Source of the DNA: a virus
Direction: 5' to 3' (one strand)
IMG/VR virus record: IMGVR_UViG_3300022912_000011
Span: 1-54,461 of that record
DNA: 54,461 nucleotides
Made by a program: the position numbers and the translations under genes. Positions 22,077 to 32,196 of the stretch are shown here, one piece after another. Below the pieces are notes generated by a model. The model worked only from the letters and a program-made list of their open reading frames with translations, ran no database searches and was not told where the DNA came from. How positions within the stretch are numbered: the first letter of the stretch is position 1; each line of letters starts with the position of its first letter.

Positions 22077-23641
22077 TGGCAGACAAGCAAATAGATTTCG
22101 CTGCCGCAAATGCCTTTTCTTCTTTCGAGTGTTTGCTGCAAGATAAGCGAATGACTAAAAGACGTTACCGTATGCTAGGGATGTTGTACTTAGCTTGGTT
22201 GAAGAATAGAATCGCAATGTATCCGCTTCTATGTCTTCCGCATACAATCCCGTTTCACTCTTCCTATAAGAAGATGAAAGCGTTGTTCGGTGGAAACAGA
22301 AGCAGTAAGACGTTTTCTACTGCGGCTGAGATGGTAATGATTGCAACGGGTCAGCATTTTTGGAGACACCCTGCCTCATTACCGAAGCCTCCCTTTCAGA
22401 TGTGGGTGTTGACGGAAGACTTTAAAACCGCATGGGATGTACAGTTACAGGCATTGCTCTACTGGATGCCTCCTAACATGGTATATCCCTTAGACGAACA
22501 TCTTAGATGGTCGGGTAGTACACATGAACTGATAGTGACTCGACCTGAAGGGGATGTTACAATACAGTTTCGCTCATGGACGCAGGGATTCAAAAGACAG
22601 AGAGGCCGCTATGTGGCTGAAGTCTGGTTCGACGAAGAGCCTGAAGATGAGGACGTTTTTAGAGAGATGGAGTTTCGTACTTTGGGTGCTGGTGTCGGTA
22701 GCACTGTTATCTCTGCTACGCCTCAGTCTGGCGCAATGTCCTATCTCTATGATAGAATTATTGAGAACAAGCGTAACGACCCTGAAGTGGAATACTGGCT
22801 TCTGAACAGTTACGATAATTTCTATCTTGATCAGAAGGCTCTGAAGAGGCTGGATGATATGAGCATAGGCGAGGATGAAGCGGAACGTGACATGCGTATT
22901 AAAGGCTTGTTCGCTGTCCGTACAGGGAAAGTGTATAAATGTTATAGGGATGAATACTATGACAGCGATCTAAACCAGAAGGGTTGTCTGGTTAAGGGCA
23001 ACTTCGAGATACCTAGATGGTGGAACAAGTACATGGCTCTAGACCCCGGCTACACAGTATGCGCTGTAGGATGGTATGCAGTTGACCCGTCCAATGGTGA
23101 CATCTACAAGTACCGGGACATGAGGTTTGAGAACGAAGCCATGAGTGAGATAGCCAGAAAGGTACGAGTAGTTAATGGTGACGAAAGAATAGAGTTCTGC
23201 GTAGTGGATGGAAGTGAGCCTAACGCAGCAGTGGAGTTACGAGCTTTTGGGATTAAAGCTGTTCTTGATAGGGACTTCGCCAAGAATCTCAAAGATTTTT
23301 CTGATAGAGGTAGAAAATGGGCTGGTATTGAAAGGACGAGAGGATATCTGACAGGGGCTTATGGGCCTAGACTTTTTATCCTTGACACCTGTGACAATAC
23401 CAGACGAGAGTTTCAGCGTTATGCATACACTGAAGCTGGCGAACCTCAGAAAGAGAACGATCATTTTATGGATGAGACACGTTACGTTATATCATCCAGA
23501 CCAAAAGGAGAGACTCCTAGTTTGCTGAGAACGGGGCCAGTACCTACTATGGAGCAGATGATTTACGAAATGGAACAAAAGAGACAACATCCATATAACG
23601 TTATCGGAGGATTAGATGTCCCGCAAAGAACTGAATTTTAA
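22076..23641 (+). CDS. Terminase large subunit (ATPase and nuclease)
   Basis: Protein of 521 aa. ATPase motifs: Walker A GGNRSSKT (72-79), Walker B VWFDEEP (183-189) and motif III ISATPQSG (212-219). The RNase H-like nuclease domain shows YMALDPGYT (Asp323) and FCVVDGSEPN (Asp378). The order and spacing match phage TerL proteins that use a headful or T7-like mechanism. It packages DNA into proheads through the portal at 25665-27788. There is no intein or frameshift. Two signal-peptide proteins intervene between it and the portal gene. Confidence 0.95.
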   Translation: MADKQIDFAAANAFSSFECLLQDKRMTKRRYRMLGMLYLAWLKNRIAMYPLLCLPHTIPFHSSYKKMKALFGGNRSSKTFSTAAEMVMIATGQHFWRHPASLPKPPFQMWVLTEDFKTAWDVQLQALLYWMPPNMVYPLDEHLRWSGSTHELIVTRPEGDVTIQFRSWTQGFKRQRGRYVAEVWFDEEPEDEDVFREMEFRTLGAGVGSTVISATPQSGAMSYLYDRIIENKRNDPEVEYWLLNSYDNFYLDQKALKRLDDMSIGEDEAERDMRIKGLFAVRTGKVYKCYRDEYYDSDLNQKGCLVKGNFEIPRWWNKYMALDPGYTVCAVGWYAVDPSNGDIYKYRDMRFENEAMSEIARKVRVVNGDERIEFCVVDGSEPNAAVELRAFGIKAVLDRDFAKNLKDFSDRGRKWAGIERTRGYLTGAYGPRLFILDTCDNTRREFQRYAYTEAGEPQKENDHFMDETRYVISSRPKGETPSLLRTGPVPTMEQMIYEMEQKRQHPYNVIGGLDVPQRTEF

Positions 23642-23652
23642 CAGGAGGAAAC

Positions 23653-24654
23653 ATGATCAAAAAAATTCTCACATGCGTCATAGCCTTGCTGATCACTTTT
23701 GCGGGGATAGGTAACGCACAAAATTCTACGACTATTCCTACTACTTTTGAGTTTGCTGTCCCTGATGGGCTGGCAAACATGTTTGGTAGGGCTGGTACGC
23801 CGAAGACATTTAAGATTAATAATGTAGGAGATGTCCTTTCAACTGCTACATCTGAAACAGAATATGCTAATTTAGGGCAGATATCGGGAATGGATATTAC
23901 TATTGAGGTTGTAGAAAAACTTTCTCTTCCACAGTCGGGAGGGAAGACTGTTGTGCTGGAATATATAATAGAGCATAACACGGCTGGACAGTTTCCTACA
24001 AATCAATATACATGGCGAGACACAGTACAGCCGAGTACTCAACAGTACATTCCTGAATTGCCGACTGATGTAGGTGGAGAAGTTGTAGACTCTTTGTTTA
24101 CAGTAGTTTACAATTCAAATGCTAACTTGGCAAAGGGGGATAAGGTTACTCTTGGGTTTACCCATAACGTAGCTATTAACACTACTGATAATGGAGAGCT
24201 TACTACTGTAGCCAAGACAAGAGAAGAAGCTTTAGTTGGACTTGGAGTTTTATATATCTGTGGATTTGATTCTATTGTAGGAAATACAAATACTATTCAA
24301 ATGGGAATCTTTCCTGCAAGCAGCAACATGGATACTTACATCTATGTGCAGGGAACTGGTGCTTATCGAGTGCAACTATTTGAGGCTCCTACAGATAGTA
24401 TCTTTGGAGATACTCTGACTGTTCAAAATATGAATAGGGATACTGATAAGACATCCAGTGTTACTTTTACAAAAAATCTGATTCCTAAAGTAAATGGAGA
24501 TGGAACTGAATTGATACCGTGGCGAGGCGCAGGAATTATAGGCGGTTTCACAGGAAACAACTTTTGGAGACTTGATTCTGCTTTTAAATATTATTTGAAG
24601 GTTTCATCTGGTGCTGCCACTAATGGTATTTCCATTCAGGTACTTTATAACTAA
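23653..24654 (+). CDS. Virion-type protein with signal peptide, copy 1
   Basis: Protein of 333 aa. An N-terminal basic start (MIKK) is followed by a hydrophobic core and a GNA-QN cleavage-like site (about residue 22), a clear Sec signal peptide. The mature part is beta-rich. Near residue 240 the segment YRVQLFEAPTDSIFGDTLTV, then NMNRDTDKTSS, resembles phage surface or decoration proteins with ...FE.PT...GT...NRNR.... The next gene is a paralogue (same signal, same FEAPTDS block). AACAGGAGG precedes the ATG. The location between TerL and portal suggests a head or tail surface protein. Why it carries a signal peptide is unexplained. Confidence 0.6.
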   Translation: MIKKILTCVIALLITFAGIGNAQNSTTIPTTFEFAVPDGLANMFGRAGTPKTFKINNVGDVLSTATSETEYANLGQISGMDITIEVVEKLSLPQSGGKTVVLEYIIEHNTAGQFPTNQYTWRDTVQPSTQQYIPELPTDVGGEVVDSLFTVVYNSNANLAKGDKVTLGFTHNVAINTTDNGELTTVAKTREEALVGLGVLYICGFDSIVGNTNTIQMGIFPASSNMDTYIYVQGTGAYRVQLFEAPTDSIFGDTLTVQNMNRDTDKTSSVTFTKNLIPKVNGDGTELIPWRGAGIIGGFTGNNFWRLDSAFKYYLKVSSGAATNGISIQVLYN

Positions 24655-24664
24655 TGGAGGATGC

Positions 24665-25663
24665 ATGAGAAAGATATTTATTGTTATGTTTGCTTTCTTG
24701 CTATCCTTCACAGGTATAGCTGAAGCTCAGAATACTAATGCATCTAACGTGAACTACGCAACACAGGAATGGTCTGCAAGTCCGAATCTATTTGCTTTTA
24801 CTACAGATGCTCAGATATATAAAGCAGATAAGCAGGGTTCGGATATGATTGAAACGTTCTGGAATCAGAATGATATAGCTGATCTTGACACACTTCAGAG
24901 TATGCGAATAAGTATTGAAGTAACCAAGAAGATAGCATATAACAGGGCTGTACTTAAGTACACATTAGCTACTCTACTTGGTAGGCAGTGGACTCAGAAC
25001 ACGGCTTCATGGCTGGATACAGTCTACACTACTCCGAATGGGTATTGGGTTCCTGAGACTGAACAGACTACTTATGGAGCATTGAAGGTTGACTCCCTGT
25101 TCTATGTTGAGTATAAGGATACACTGAATGTAGGAGATAAGGTAGAGATTGGGTTCTCTCATCACATTGCTCTGAGGACTAATCAGAAGGGTGAGTTGAA
25201 GACAGAATCTTACACACATATCCAGTCGAAGGTAGAAGCTGGCGAACAGTTCCATACTTTCTTGGACACTACTTTGGCTACGAATGAATTTGTTACGTTT
25301 AGGATTAATCCTGAATATGCTATTCATACTGATTTCTCTGTTCAGGCTTCTGATGGATTTAAGGTAGAAATATTTGAAGCTCCAACGGATAGTGTGATTG
25401 GTGATACTTTGACTTTACTCAATAAGAATCGAGCTAGTGATAGAGTTACTGGAACTGTTTTTACTAAGAACTTTATCAGTACTGTTGGTGGGCCGGGACT
25501 CACAATAGATGTGTATCGCAGTGGAAGAAACAATGTGATTGGCGATGTAATCACTGGTTATTGGGTTTTTGATAAAACTAAAAACTATGTGTTTAAAATT
25601 ACTTCAGTAGCTAATTCTAACAACGTAAATGCACAGCTTCAGTTTCACTCAGAGGGGTATTAG
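24665..25663 (+). CDS. Virion-type protein with signal peptide, copy 2 (paralogue)
   Basis: Protein of 332 aa from ATG 24665 (GGAGG 4 nt upstream); the longer frame to 24611 is antisense-free but starts inside the previous gene. The signal peptide ends AEA-QN near residue 21. The mature domain shares KVEIFEAPTDSVIGDTLTLL and a following NKNRASDR with copy 1, with a similar layout throughout. The pair arose by tandem duplication and then diverged. It may form part of a two-component surface or fibre structure. Confidence 0.6.
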   Translation: MRKIFIVMFAFLLSFTGIAEAQNTNASNVNYATQEWSASPNLFAFTTDAQIYKADKQGSDMIETFWNQNDIADLDTLQSMRISIEVTKKIAYNRAVLKYTLATLLGRQWTQNTASWLDTVYTTPNGYWVPETEQTTYGALKVDSLFYVEYKDTLNVGDKVEIGFSHHIALRTNQKGELKTESYTHIQSKVEAGEQFHTFLDTTLATNEFVTFRINPEYAIHTDFSVQASDGFKVEIFEAPTDSVIGDTLTLLNKNRASDRVTGTVFTKNFISTVGGPGLTIDVYRSGRNNVIGDVITGYWVFDKTKNYVFKITSVANSNNVNAQLQFHSEGY

Positions 25664-25664
25664 T

Positions 25665-27788
25665 ATGGCAAAAAAACTGAACAATGAGGAAAAATCGTCA
25701 CGGTACTCCCAATGGATTCAGCTAGGTGAAGACTTCTTGGACTCCTACAGTGTTGATTGGGAACGCTGGCAAACGTATTGGGACACCCCCCACGTTGCCA
25801 CTTCCGTAGAGGAATCGACACTAAGTCACGACGGAAGGGGGTTCAAGATGCCGTATAATATTATATGGCTGAACTGGAAGAACCTGACCGCAGTGCTTAC
25901 AGGCGGAGAGTATCTGCCTGTGGTGTCCCCGATGGAAGCTGATAAAGACAGGTCTGCCAAGTTGTTAGAGTCGGTCATGGCTCACTTCTTGAAAGTCAAC
26001 AACACTAAGCTTGAGATCAAGATGCTGATTCAGGATGTGCTGACCTACAACTTGGCATACATGCAACAGGGGTACTTCTCAGAGTTTAATCAGGCTACTG
26101 GAAAGAAGGGGCCGGATGAAGCTTTGAGACAGGCGGTACGAGATGGCGATATAGAGAAAGAAAAGCTTGACAAGAAAGTGCTGAAGTCTATTGATGATTA
26201 TGACGACAGTGCTGAACTGATGCTTGAAGAGATTCCAGATTCAGAGACATGGTACGCTAAACGGCTTGACCCTGCTCTCGTGCTGGTTCCTCCGACAGCC
26301 AAGTATAATCTTGACGAAGCTCCGTGGCTGATCAAGAAGATATACAAGATCACCTACGAAGCAGTCCAGAGCTTCCCGTCAATCAAAGACTTGAAGCCTA
26401 CATATAGTAAGAACTTCGGGACTGAGGAACATCCTGTTGAAGTAGACATGTTTGAAATCTACGAGATATGGGATAAGGCAGACCCGAATGATAAAAAGAT
26501 TGTTTATGTTGTAGCTCACGAAGATACAGAGGATAGAGAACATGCGGGTGGAACTAGAGTAGCGTATGAGAAATTGGTAGAGGTTCCGTGGCCTACTGGC
26601 CTCAAGGGATTTCCAATCTCAAGGCTGTCCATGAACCTGTCGCCAAGGAAGTACTACTTGCCACCGGATGTGTACATGTACGAACATATAGCACAGGCTC
26701 TCTCAGAGCTTCTCAGCACGCAGTTAGGTTCGCATCGTAGGCATCGTAGGCGTTATGGGTATATCACTGGTGAGATCGAACCGGAAGAGCTTGATAAGAT
26801 CGCATACGGAGAAGATGGGATATACTTCTCTGCTAACAGTCAAGACTCTGTATGGGAATTCAATCAGTCCATGCCGCAGTTGGACTTTGGATTCTACAAC
26901 ATGCTTCAAAGAATAATTGGAGAGTTTGCAGGAGTGGATGAGTTTAACAGGGGAAGTTCAAGCAGGGTAGAGACTGCAACTGAAGCTTCGTTTGTGAAGG
27001 GTGGAAGTCGTACAAGAGTCGATGATATGATTAGCATGATCATGATGTTTATGGATGAATTCTTCACTAAGATGGGGGGAATCATACAATCTCATGCATC
27101 AGGTGATGTTATGGTTAAAGTTGACCCTGACACGATGAAAGCTCTAGGCGAAGAGTCGCCTTGGATAAACGTTCCTCCTGAAGAAGTTGAAGGAAGATTC
27201 TTCTACACTATCAAGGCTGGCTCGGTAGCCAGAGAGACTAGTGAAGAGAAGAAACGGAAGTTCTTTGAGTTCTACAATATGGCTGCTCAAGACCCACACT
27301 TTGATGAGATCACTCTTAGGAGATTGCTCATTGAGAGATGGCTTGAGGAACCTGACCCTGATGATTTACTGAAGGTCGGCATGAGTGGACAAATCCAACA
27401 GGCTATCATGCTTGAACATATGATGGCTATGAAGGGCATACCTATTCCCTCTCCCAACCCACAGGAAGATCATGCTATGCATGCTGAAGCTCACGAGGAA
27501 GCCTTGGAGAATCCTCCTGAAGAATTGAAGCAGAGGATGGCTCAGATGCAGAACGCAGGAGATCAGGCTGACCCCGCCCAAGCTCAAGCTTTAGAGGGTG
27601 AAGTGGGGAATTACCAACAGCTTATACAGGCTCACCTTGAGGAAACAAGACAGTACTTGAATCCCGGTGGAGTCCCACAGAACCATAACATGAATGAAGC
27701 TGCAATGGCAGAGGGCGCAGAATCGCCTGACACGCCTCGACAGCCACAGACAACTGTTGAATTAGGTGCTGGCGAAATTCAACAATAG
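25665..27788 (+). CDS. Portal protein
   Basis: Protein of 707 aa. ATG 25665 follows AGAGGGG, 1 nt after the upstream stop. The length, the position between terminase and scaffold/MCP, and the overall layout suit a podovirus portal: an alpha/beta N-terminus, a central region with LSELLSTQLGSHRRHRRR and IGEFAGVDEFNRGSSSRVET, and a long Gln/Pro-rich C-terminal tail. The portal ring serves as DNA entry and exit and binds TerL and the adaptors encoded at 30948-33804. No single motif is decisive; context is strong. Confidence 0.85.
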   Translation: MAKKLNNEEKSSRYSQWIQLGEDFLDSYSVDWERWQTYWDTPHVATSVEESTLSHDGRGFKMPYNIIWLNWKNLTAVLTGGEYLPVVSPMEADKDRSAKLLESVMAHFLKVNNTKLEIKMLIQDVLTYNLAYMQQGYFSEFNQATGKKGPDEALRQAVRDGDIEKEKLDKKVLKSIDDYDDSAELMLEEIPDSETWYAKRLDPALVLVPPTAKYNLDEAPWLIKKIYKITYEAVQSFPSIKDLKPTYSKNFGTEEHPVEVDMFEIYEIWDKADPNDKKIVYVVAHEDTEDREHAGGTRVAYEKLVEVPWPTGLKGFPISRLSMNLSPRKYYLPPDVYMYEHIAQALSELLSTQLGSHRRHRRRYGYITGEIEPEELDKIAYGEDGIYFSANSQDSVWEFNQSMPQLDFGFYNMLQRIIGEFAGVDEFNRGSSSRVETATEASFVKGGSRTRVDDMISMIMMFMDEFFTKMGGIIQSHASGDVMVKVDPDTMKALGEESPWINVPPEEVEGRFFYTIKAGSVARETSEEKKRKFFEFYNMAAQDPHFDEITLRRLLIERWLEEPDPDDLLKVGMSGQIQQAIMLEHMMAMKGIPIPSPNPQEDHAMHAEAHEEALENPPEELKQRMAQMQNAGDQADPAQAQALEGEVGNYQQLIQAHLEETRQYLNPGGVPQNHNMNEAAMAEGAESPDTPRQPQTTVELGAGEIQQ

Positions 27789-27798
27789 GAGATTCACA

Positions 27799-28170
27799 AT
27801 GCCGATATATGATTATAAGTGTGTTCATTGTGATGTAGTCGAAGAAAGATTCGTATGGCCCTCAGAGGCAGACGAACAATCTTGCGAAGAGTGCAAGGAG
27901 AAAATGAAGCGGTTACTAAATGTTCATCGTGTAAACTTTAGAGCCTTTCCCGATCAGATTATAGAAGCTCTTGATTACAATAAGCCGATAACAGGCTATC
28001 GAGACATGAGGCGAAAGGCTCGGTCATGGGAGAACGATGAAGAAAGGAAACTGCTCGTGGATAACTTGCCCACGGCAAAGGAGCGGAAATGTAAAATTGA
28101 AACAAACAAAGCTCGAAACCGTGAAAACCAATTGAAGGAAAAGACCGGGGGAAACTTGGTCGAAATTTAA
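27799..28170 (+). CDS. FmdB-like zinc-ribbon protein, 123 aa
   Basis: ATG 27799 follows TAGGAGATTC. The N-terminus MPIYDYKCVHCDVVEERF with a CEEC second pair near residue 36 is the FmdB/CxxC-type regulatory zinc ribbon seen in bacteria and phages. The rest is basic and helical (RKARSWENDEERKLL). Phages often carry this gene between portal and scaffold genes. The exact role is unknown. Confidence 0.75.
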   Translation: MPIYDYKCVHCDVVEERFVWPSEADEQSCEECKEKMKRLLNVHRVNFRAFPDQIIEALDYNKPITGYRDMRRKARSWENDEERKLLVDNLPTAKERKCKIETNKARNRENQLKEKTGGNLVEI

Positions 28171-28182
28171 GGAGGCTTTACA

Positions 28183-29061
28183 ATGGCAGCAGATGGACAC
28201 TTAGGTATGGACACGATTACGATTGAAGGTTTGGACGAAGTGTTGGATAGGGAGGAAGATTATATCTACCCTGAAGATGAAGATGAAGGAGAAGATTATG
28301 GAGAGGATGGGATTGACCCCGAAGAAGAAGAGGGCGAAGACGAGGCGTTTGCACGGACGGACACCGTAGACCCTAAGATTGCTCAACTTGAATCACAGGT
28401 AGCACAGCTTACAAATATCCTTGCTGGCAAGAGCGACGATAGAGAAGAAGTAAAAGAGTATGACCCAACAGATGATACCACTGAGATCATCGGAGCATAC
28501 AAAGAAGTATTGGATGAGATGGCTGATGATGATAAACTTTCGACACAACAGGCTAAAGCCCTATCAGCGCAGATAGGGGAGAACTTGATTCCTGCTCTGT
28601 TGAAAACTGTAGAGAAGAAATACGGGAAGAAACTAGATGATCTGGAAGGCGAGTATCAAAAAGTCAAGCACAACTTTACAGAGTCCGAGAGGACTAGAGC
28701 GGTTAATGTGTTCTTCAAAAAGCACTCTGCCGCCAACAACAGTAAGGTAATAGAAGCCCTTGATGCAGACCTCAAAGCAGACCCAGTATGGAAGAATCTC
28801 TTGGAAAATCCCAACGAGGAAAAGATGTATAATCATCTGATTAAAACCTTTTCTCCTTATGCCGAGAAAGCAAAAGCCCTGCAAAAGCGGGTTGAAAGGG
28901 CTAAGAAGAATAAGACGAGTCGTCAGAATAGAGTTACCTCTACTGCTGTAAGGGATTTGGGGGACGACACCAATGTTGCAACTGCGGCAACTCAAAAACG
29001 CAAACCGTCTATGGCGCAAGTCATGGAAGCTGAATTTCGTAAACAATTAAGAAAACGCTAG
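28183..29061 (+). CDS. Scaffolding protein
   Basis: Protein of 292 aa immediately before the major capsid gene. The N-terminal third is extremely acidic (Glu/Asp/Tyr runs), then a coiled coil (KIAQLESQVAQLTNIL), a helical middle and a basic C-terminal part that would contact the shell. This architecture is typical of phage scaffolding proteins, which guide prohead assembly and leave before packaging. There is no protease motif. Confidence 0.8.
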   Translation: MAADGHLGMDTITIEGLDEVLDREEDYIYPEDEDEGEDYGEDGIDPEEEEGEDEAFARTDTVDPKIAQLESQVAQLTNILAGKSDDREEVKEYDPTDDTTEIIGAYKEVLDEMADDDKLSTQQAKALSAQIGENLIPALLKTVEKKYGKKLDDLEGEYQKVKHNFTESERTRAVNVFFKKHSAANNSKVIEALDADLKADPVWKNLLENPNEEKMYNHLIKTFSPYAEKAKALQKRVERAKKNKTSRQNRVTSTAVRDLGDDTNVATAATQKRKPSMAQVMEAEFRKQLRKR

Positions 29062-29095
29062 GAGGCGTTGAGAAGTAAAGTATTTGGAGGTACAC

Positions 29096-30118
29096 ATGTC
29101 TCAGATTAGAACTGAGGTCTTTGACAAAGTACTGTCCAGTACCCTGTATAAGTTCCGTGATGAAATCGTTAATGCGACATTCGCAGATAACGTACTTCTG
29201 TGGTATTTGAATCAGAAGGATAAAGTCGAGGAAGTTGATGGTGGTGCTGGTTTCAGGGAACATGTCATGCTTAATGAGGCCACTATGGAGCCTTCTTTCG
29301 AGGGGCTTGACCCTTTTACTGCTGTTGATGAGCAGCCGTTTGAGGAAGCTTTCTTCCCTTGGAAGTTTTATCGTGCGCCAATTATCATATCGGATACGGA
29401 AGAGCAACAGAACCAAGGTGTGTCCCGTATTGCTAATCTGCTTGAGGCCAAGATTGATCAGGTCACACAGACTCTTAGCAAGCGTTTGAACACACATCTG
29501 TATCAGGATGGTACTGGCAACAAAGGCAAGAACCTGTGGGGTCTTCAGAAAGTTGTAGACCTGAATAGCTACACGACTGACAGCTATGCTGGTTTCAGCC
29601 GTAGTACTTATAGTAACTGGCAGCCCACCGTTAAATCGAGTGTGGGCAAAGCTTTCAACCTGACCACTGGTTATGAAGCTCTGGTTACTGCTGTAAGAAA
29701 CATCATGAACACGACTAGCAATGTTGCTAAAGGTCGTGCGGATATCATCATCGGTACTCAGAACTTCTTCGAATGGTTTGAGTTCTGTATGTATGATCTT
29801 CGCTGGATTCCTGATGAGAAGTTTGTGGATGCCTCGTTTGAGGGTATGCGTTATGGTAGTGCTACTATTACCTACGACCCGAATTTCCAGAAGCAGACTA
29901 CTACTTCTGGTGAAGAGGAAGCCTATGTCTTGAACTCGAATCACATTTCGATGAAGATCAAGAAAGGGCGTAACTTCACGAACCTGCCGTTTGCTCCGAC
30001 TTACATTACTGGTGTGGTTGCCAAGCTTGCGCTGATTCTGTCGTACTTGAATCTGTGTGTTGATAACTGCCAGAGTGTCGGTCTTGTTACAGGTGTAACT
30101 GCACCTGCTACTGCATAA
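29096..30118 (+). CDS. Major capsid protein
   Basis: Protein of 340 aa from ATG 29096 (GGAGG 5 nt upstream; the frame also opens at 29084). It follows the scaffold gene and precedes the decoration-like gene. Mixed alpha/beta composition with a long N-terminal helix (MSQIRTEVFDKVLSSTLYKF) and a C-terminal VVAKLALILSYLNLCVDNC segment is consistent with an HK97-fold shell protein of P22/N4-like viruses. The gene is preceded by a strong ribosome site, fitting high expression. Confidence 0.85.
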   Translation: MSQIRTEVFDKVLSSTLYKFRDEIVNATFADNVLLWYLNQKDKVEEVDGGAGFREHVMLNEATMEPSFEGLDPFTAVDEQPFEEAFFPWKFYRAPIIISDTEEQQNQGVSRIANLLEAKIDQVTQTLSKRLNTHLYQDGTGNKGKNLWGLQKVVDLNSYTTDSYAGFSRSTYSNWQPTVKSSVGKAFNLTTGYEALVTAVRNIMNTTSNVAKGRADIIIGTQNFFEWFEFCMYDLRWIPDEKFVDASFEGMRYGSATITYDPNFQKQTTTSGEEEAYVLNSNHISMKIKKGRNFTNLPFAPTYITGVVAKLALILSYLNLCVDNCQSVGLVTGVTAPATA

Positions 30119-30134
30119 GAGAGGAAGGACAATT

Positions 30135-30890
30135 ATGTTTACTACTAATATTCAACCCGCCTCTCTCTATTCTAACAGTGCGAAACCGATTGAAGGGCTT
30201 GATACGGGGCTTGTTTTCAATGCTCTGCATCCCCTCGGTTTCTCTGGTGATTTCCGAGTGATGCACATTCAGGCTTCTGAAACCATTGGCGGTTGCGGTC
30301 TTGTACTGCGACAGGAATTTGGCGTACAGGGAGATGAAGCTATGGATGCGGCTACTGGTGGAAGCTTGAACTCCATCGTAGATACCACTCATGGTATTGC
30401 TACTACTCTGATCGACGATGATTCTAGGGGATTCTTCTATTACATCGACGATGCGGTAGCTGGTACTGCTGATATCGGAACTCCTGAAATTGGAGAGGTT
30501 AAAGCCATTGAGGATGCTGACACCATCCGTCTAGTAGATGATGCTGCTGACGCTGTTGCTAACGCAGACAACTACCAGATTTGGCGACCCGGACGTATGA
30601 AGCTGGCTGACGACGATGCTACCATTCCTAATTGGGGTGTGTCGTGCCGTAGCCTGACAGACGAATACTATGGTTTTATGGTTATTGCTGGTTACTGGAT
30701 GGCGCAGACTAGTGCTTCAGCTGGTGATGCGTTTGCTGCTGGTGATGTGGTTGTTTCTGATGCCACTGCTGGTAAGATTCAGAAGGTGACTGCTGGTACT
30801 AGCGACAGTCTGGCTATTGGTCAGGCAGTGGTTGGTTCTGCTGCGGATGATGATTATGTACCTATCATTGTGCGTGGATGGCATGCATAA
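30135..30890 (+). CDS. Decoration or head-stabilising protein candidate
   Basis: Protein of 251 aa after the MCP, with beta-rich Ala/Asp/Gly sequence. Repeated strand-turn patterns (AGDAFAAGDVVVSDATAGKI, SLAIGQAVVGSAAD) resemble phage head-cement (DUF2190-like) proteins in the last 60 residues. It ends just before the terminator hairpin at 30901, so it closes the head operon. Confidence 0.6.
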   Translation: MFTTNIQPASLYSNSAKPIEGLDTGLVFNALHPLGFSGDFRVMHIQASETIGGCGLVLRQEFGVQGDEAMDAATGGSLNSIVDTTHGIATTLIDDDSRGFFYYIDDAVAGTADIGTPEIGEVKAIEDADTIRLVDDAADAVANADNYQIWRPGRMKLADDDATIPNWGVSCRSLTDEYYGFMVIAGYWMAQTSASAGDAFAAGDVVVSDATAGKIQKVTAGTSDSLAIGQAVVGSAADDDYVPIIVRGWHA

Positions 30891-30900
30891 GCTGAACATA

Positions 30901-30928
30901 GAGGGGGGATTAACCTCCCCCCTCTTTT
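30901..30928 (+). terminator. Intrinsic terminator after the capsid genes
   Basis: An 8-bp stem (gagggggg/cccccctc) with a short loop, then TTTTATTTAT, 11 nt after the stop of the decoration-like gene. Confidence 0.8.
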
Positions 30929-30947
30929 ATTTATCCACGGAGGTCTA

Positions 30948-32192
30948 ATGGCAGTACAAGGAAATTTTTATTGGCTGTACTATGGAGCCGCTAGAAAGTG
31001 CAAGATAGCAATGGACTCTAACGCTATTATAGAAGCCAAAGATGCTGCCAATGACGCTATCGAAGAAATGGCTGATATTCGAAACTGGCACTTTCTGAAC
31101 GATATGTGGCATATGCAGACAAATCAGTATAGGTACACATATCCTCTTCCCGCTCATTGTGATAAGATAATCAGTATGTTTTCGACTGAGAGGGATGTTC
31201 CTATATATGAGATAGATAACAAAAGACACTCTTACTATGACCCTAATCCTAGCAACGAGGGCGACCCCTACTTTTATATGCAGAGAGGATATGGAGTACA
31301 AAGACAGCCTCATTCAAAGCTTACTATCAAGAGTGACGATGCTTCCGATACAGGAGAATTATATATCAGGGGCTTTAGCTATGGAAGAGAAGTCAGTGAA
31401 ACGATTACCTTAAACGGAACTACAGGAGTTGAAAGCCTTTATGAATATTCCCTTTACTCAAAGGTGGAGCCAGCTACGGATGGATACACTGGAAATGTTA
31501 CAGGCACTTGTTTTTCTGATGTCATTACTGTTTTCACTGTCACTGCTGGCAATGATGATGATATTACGAGCTTTACTCAACCTACCACTGTGGTTACTTT
31601 TACCAGTGCTGCTGGTGCTAGCGATGCTGGTGTAGCTGTAGTCATAGAGGGAGTTACCTCAGACACAGAGACAAATGTCAAGGAAGCAGGGGTGCTTGAT
31701 GCAAGCGGAGCGTACACTACTACCGCAAGCTTCAATAAGATATATCCTCCTTCCAAGCAGGATTCGACAGGAGTTATCACGGCTACCGATTCAGATGGGA
31801 ATACTTTATGGTCGGCTGGCCCTACTGATAACAGTGTAGAATACCTACAGATAGCTTTCCTGAATCCTCCTGACAGCACAGACACAATACGACTTACGTT
31901 TAAAAGAAAGACTACAAGGCTGGTGAATGACTATGACCCACTGCCAATCCCGACAAAGTACAGTACTTATCTCAGGGCGTTGGTGATGGCAAAGCTGTAT
32001 GACTACATGGGGCATCAGGATAATAAAGCTAGAGATGCCTACAGGAAATACGAGATGGGACTAAAGAAGATGAAGAAGGAAGATGATGCCAACAGGAAGG
32101 CATGGATTCAGCAGGGTAGAAACGAACCACCTACAGAGATAAACAGACTTCAGTACCCTTACGGTGGGTACTCTATTATATCAGGAGATTAA
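30948..32192 (+). CDS. Head-tail adaptor protein (tail tubular A-like)
   Basis: Protein of 414 aa. The N-terminal helical part (EAKDAANDAIEEMADIRNW onwards) and the C-terminal LRLTFKRKTTRLVNDYDPLP with following helix resemble podovirus adaptor proteins that bind the portal. A Thr/Ala/Val beta insertion spans about residues 150-260. The CCACGGAGG ribosome site and its place after the capsid genes fit an adaptor. The call is moderate. Confidence 0.6.
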   Translation: MAVQGNFYWLYYGAARKCKIAMDSNAIIEAKDAANDAIEEMADIRNWHFLNDMWHMQTNQYRYTYPLPAHCDKIISMFSTERDVPIYEIDNKRHSYYDPNPSNEGDPYFYMQRGYGVQRQPHSKLTIKSDDASDTGELYIRGFSYGREVSETITLNGTTGVESLYEYSLYSKVEPATDGYTGNVTGTCFSDVITVFTVTAGNDDDITSFTQPTTVVTFTSAAGASDAGVAVVIEGVTSDTETNVKEAGVLDASGAYTTTASFNKIYPPSKQDSTGVITATDSDGNTLWSAGPTDNSVEYLQIAFLNPPDSTDTIRLTFKRKTTRLVNDYDPLPIPTKYSTYLRALVMAKLYDYMGHQDNKARDAYRKYEMGLKKMKKEDDANRKAWIQQGRNEPPTEINRLQYPYGGYSIISGD

Positions 32193-32196
32193 GCCT

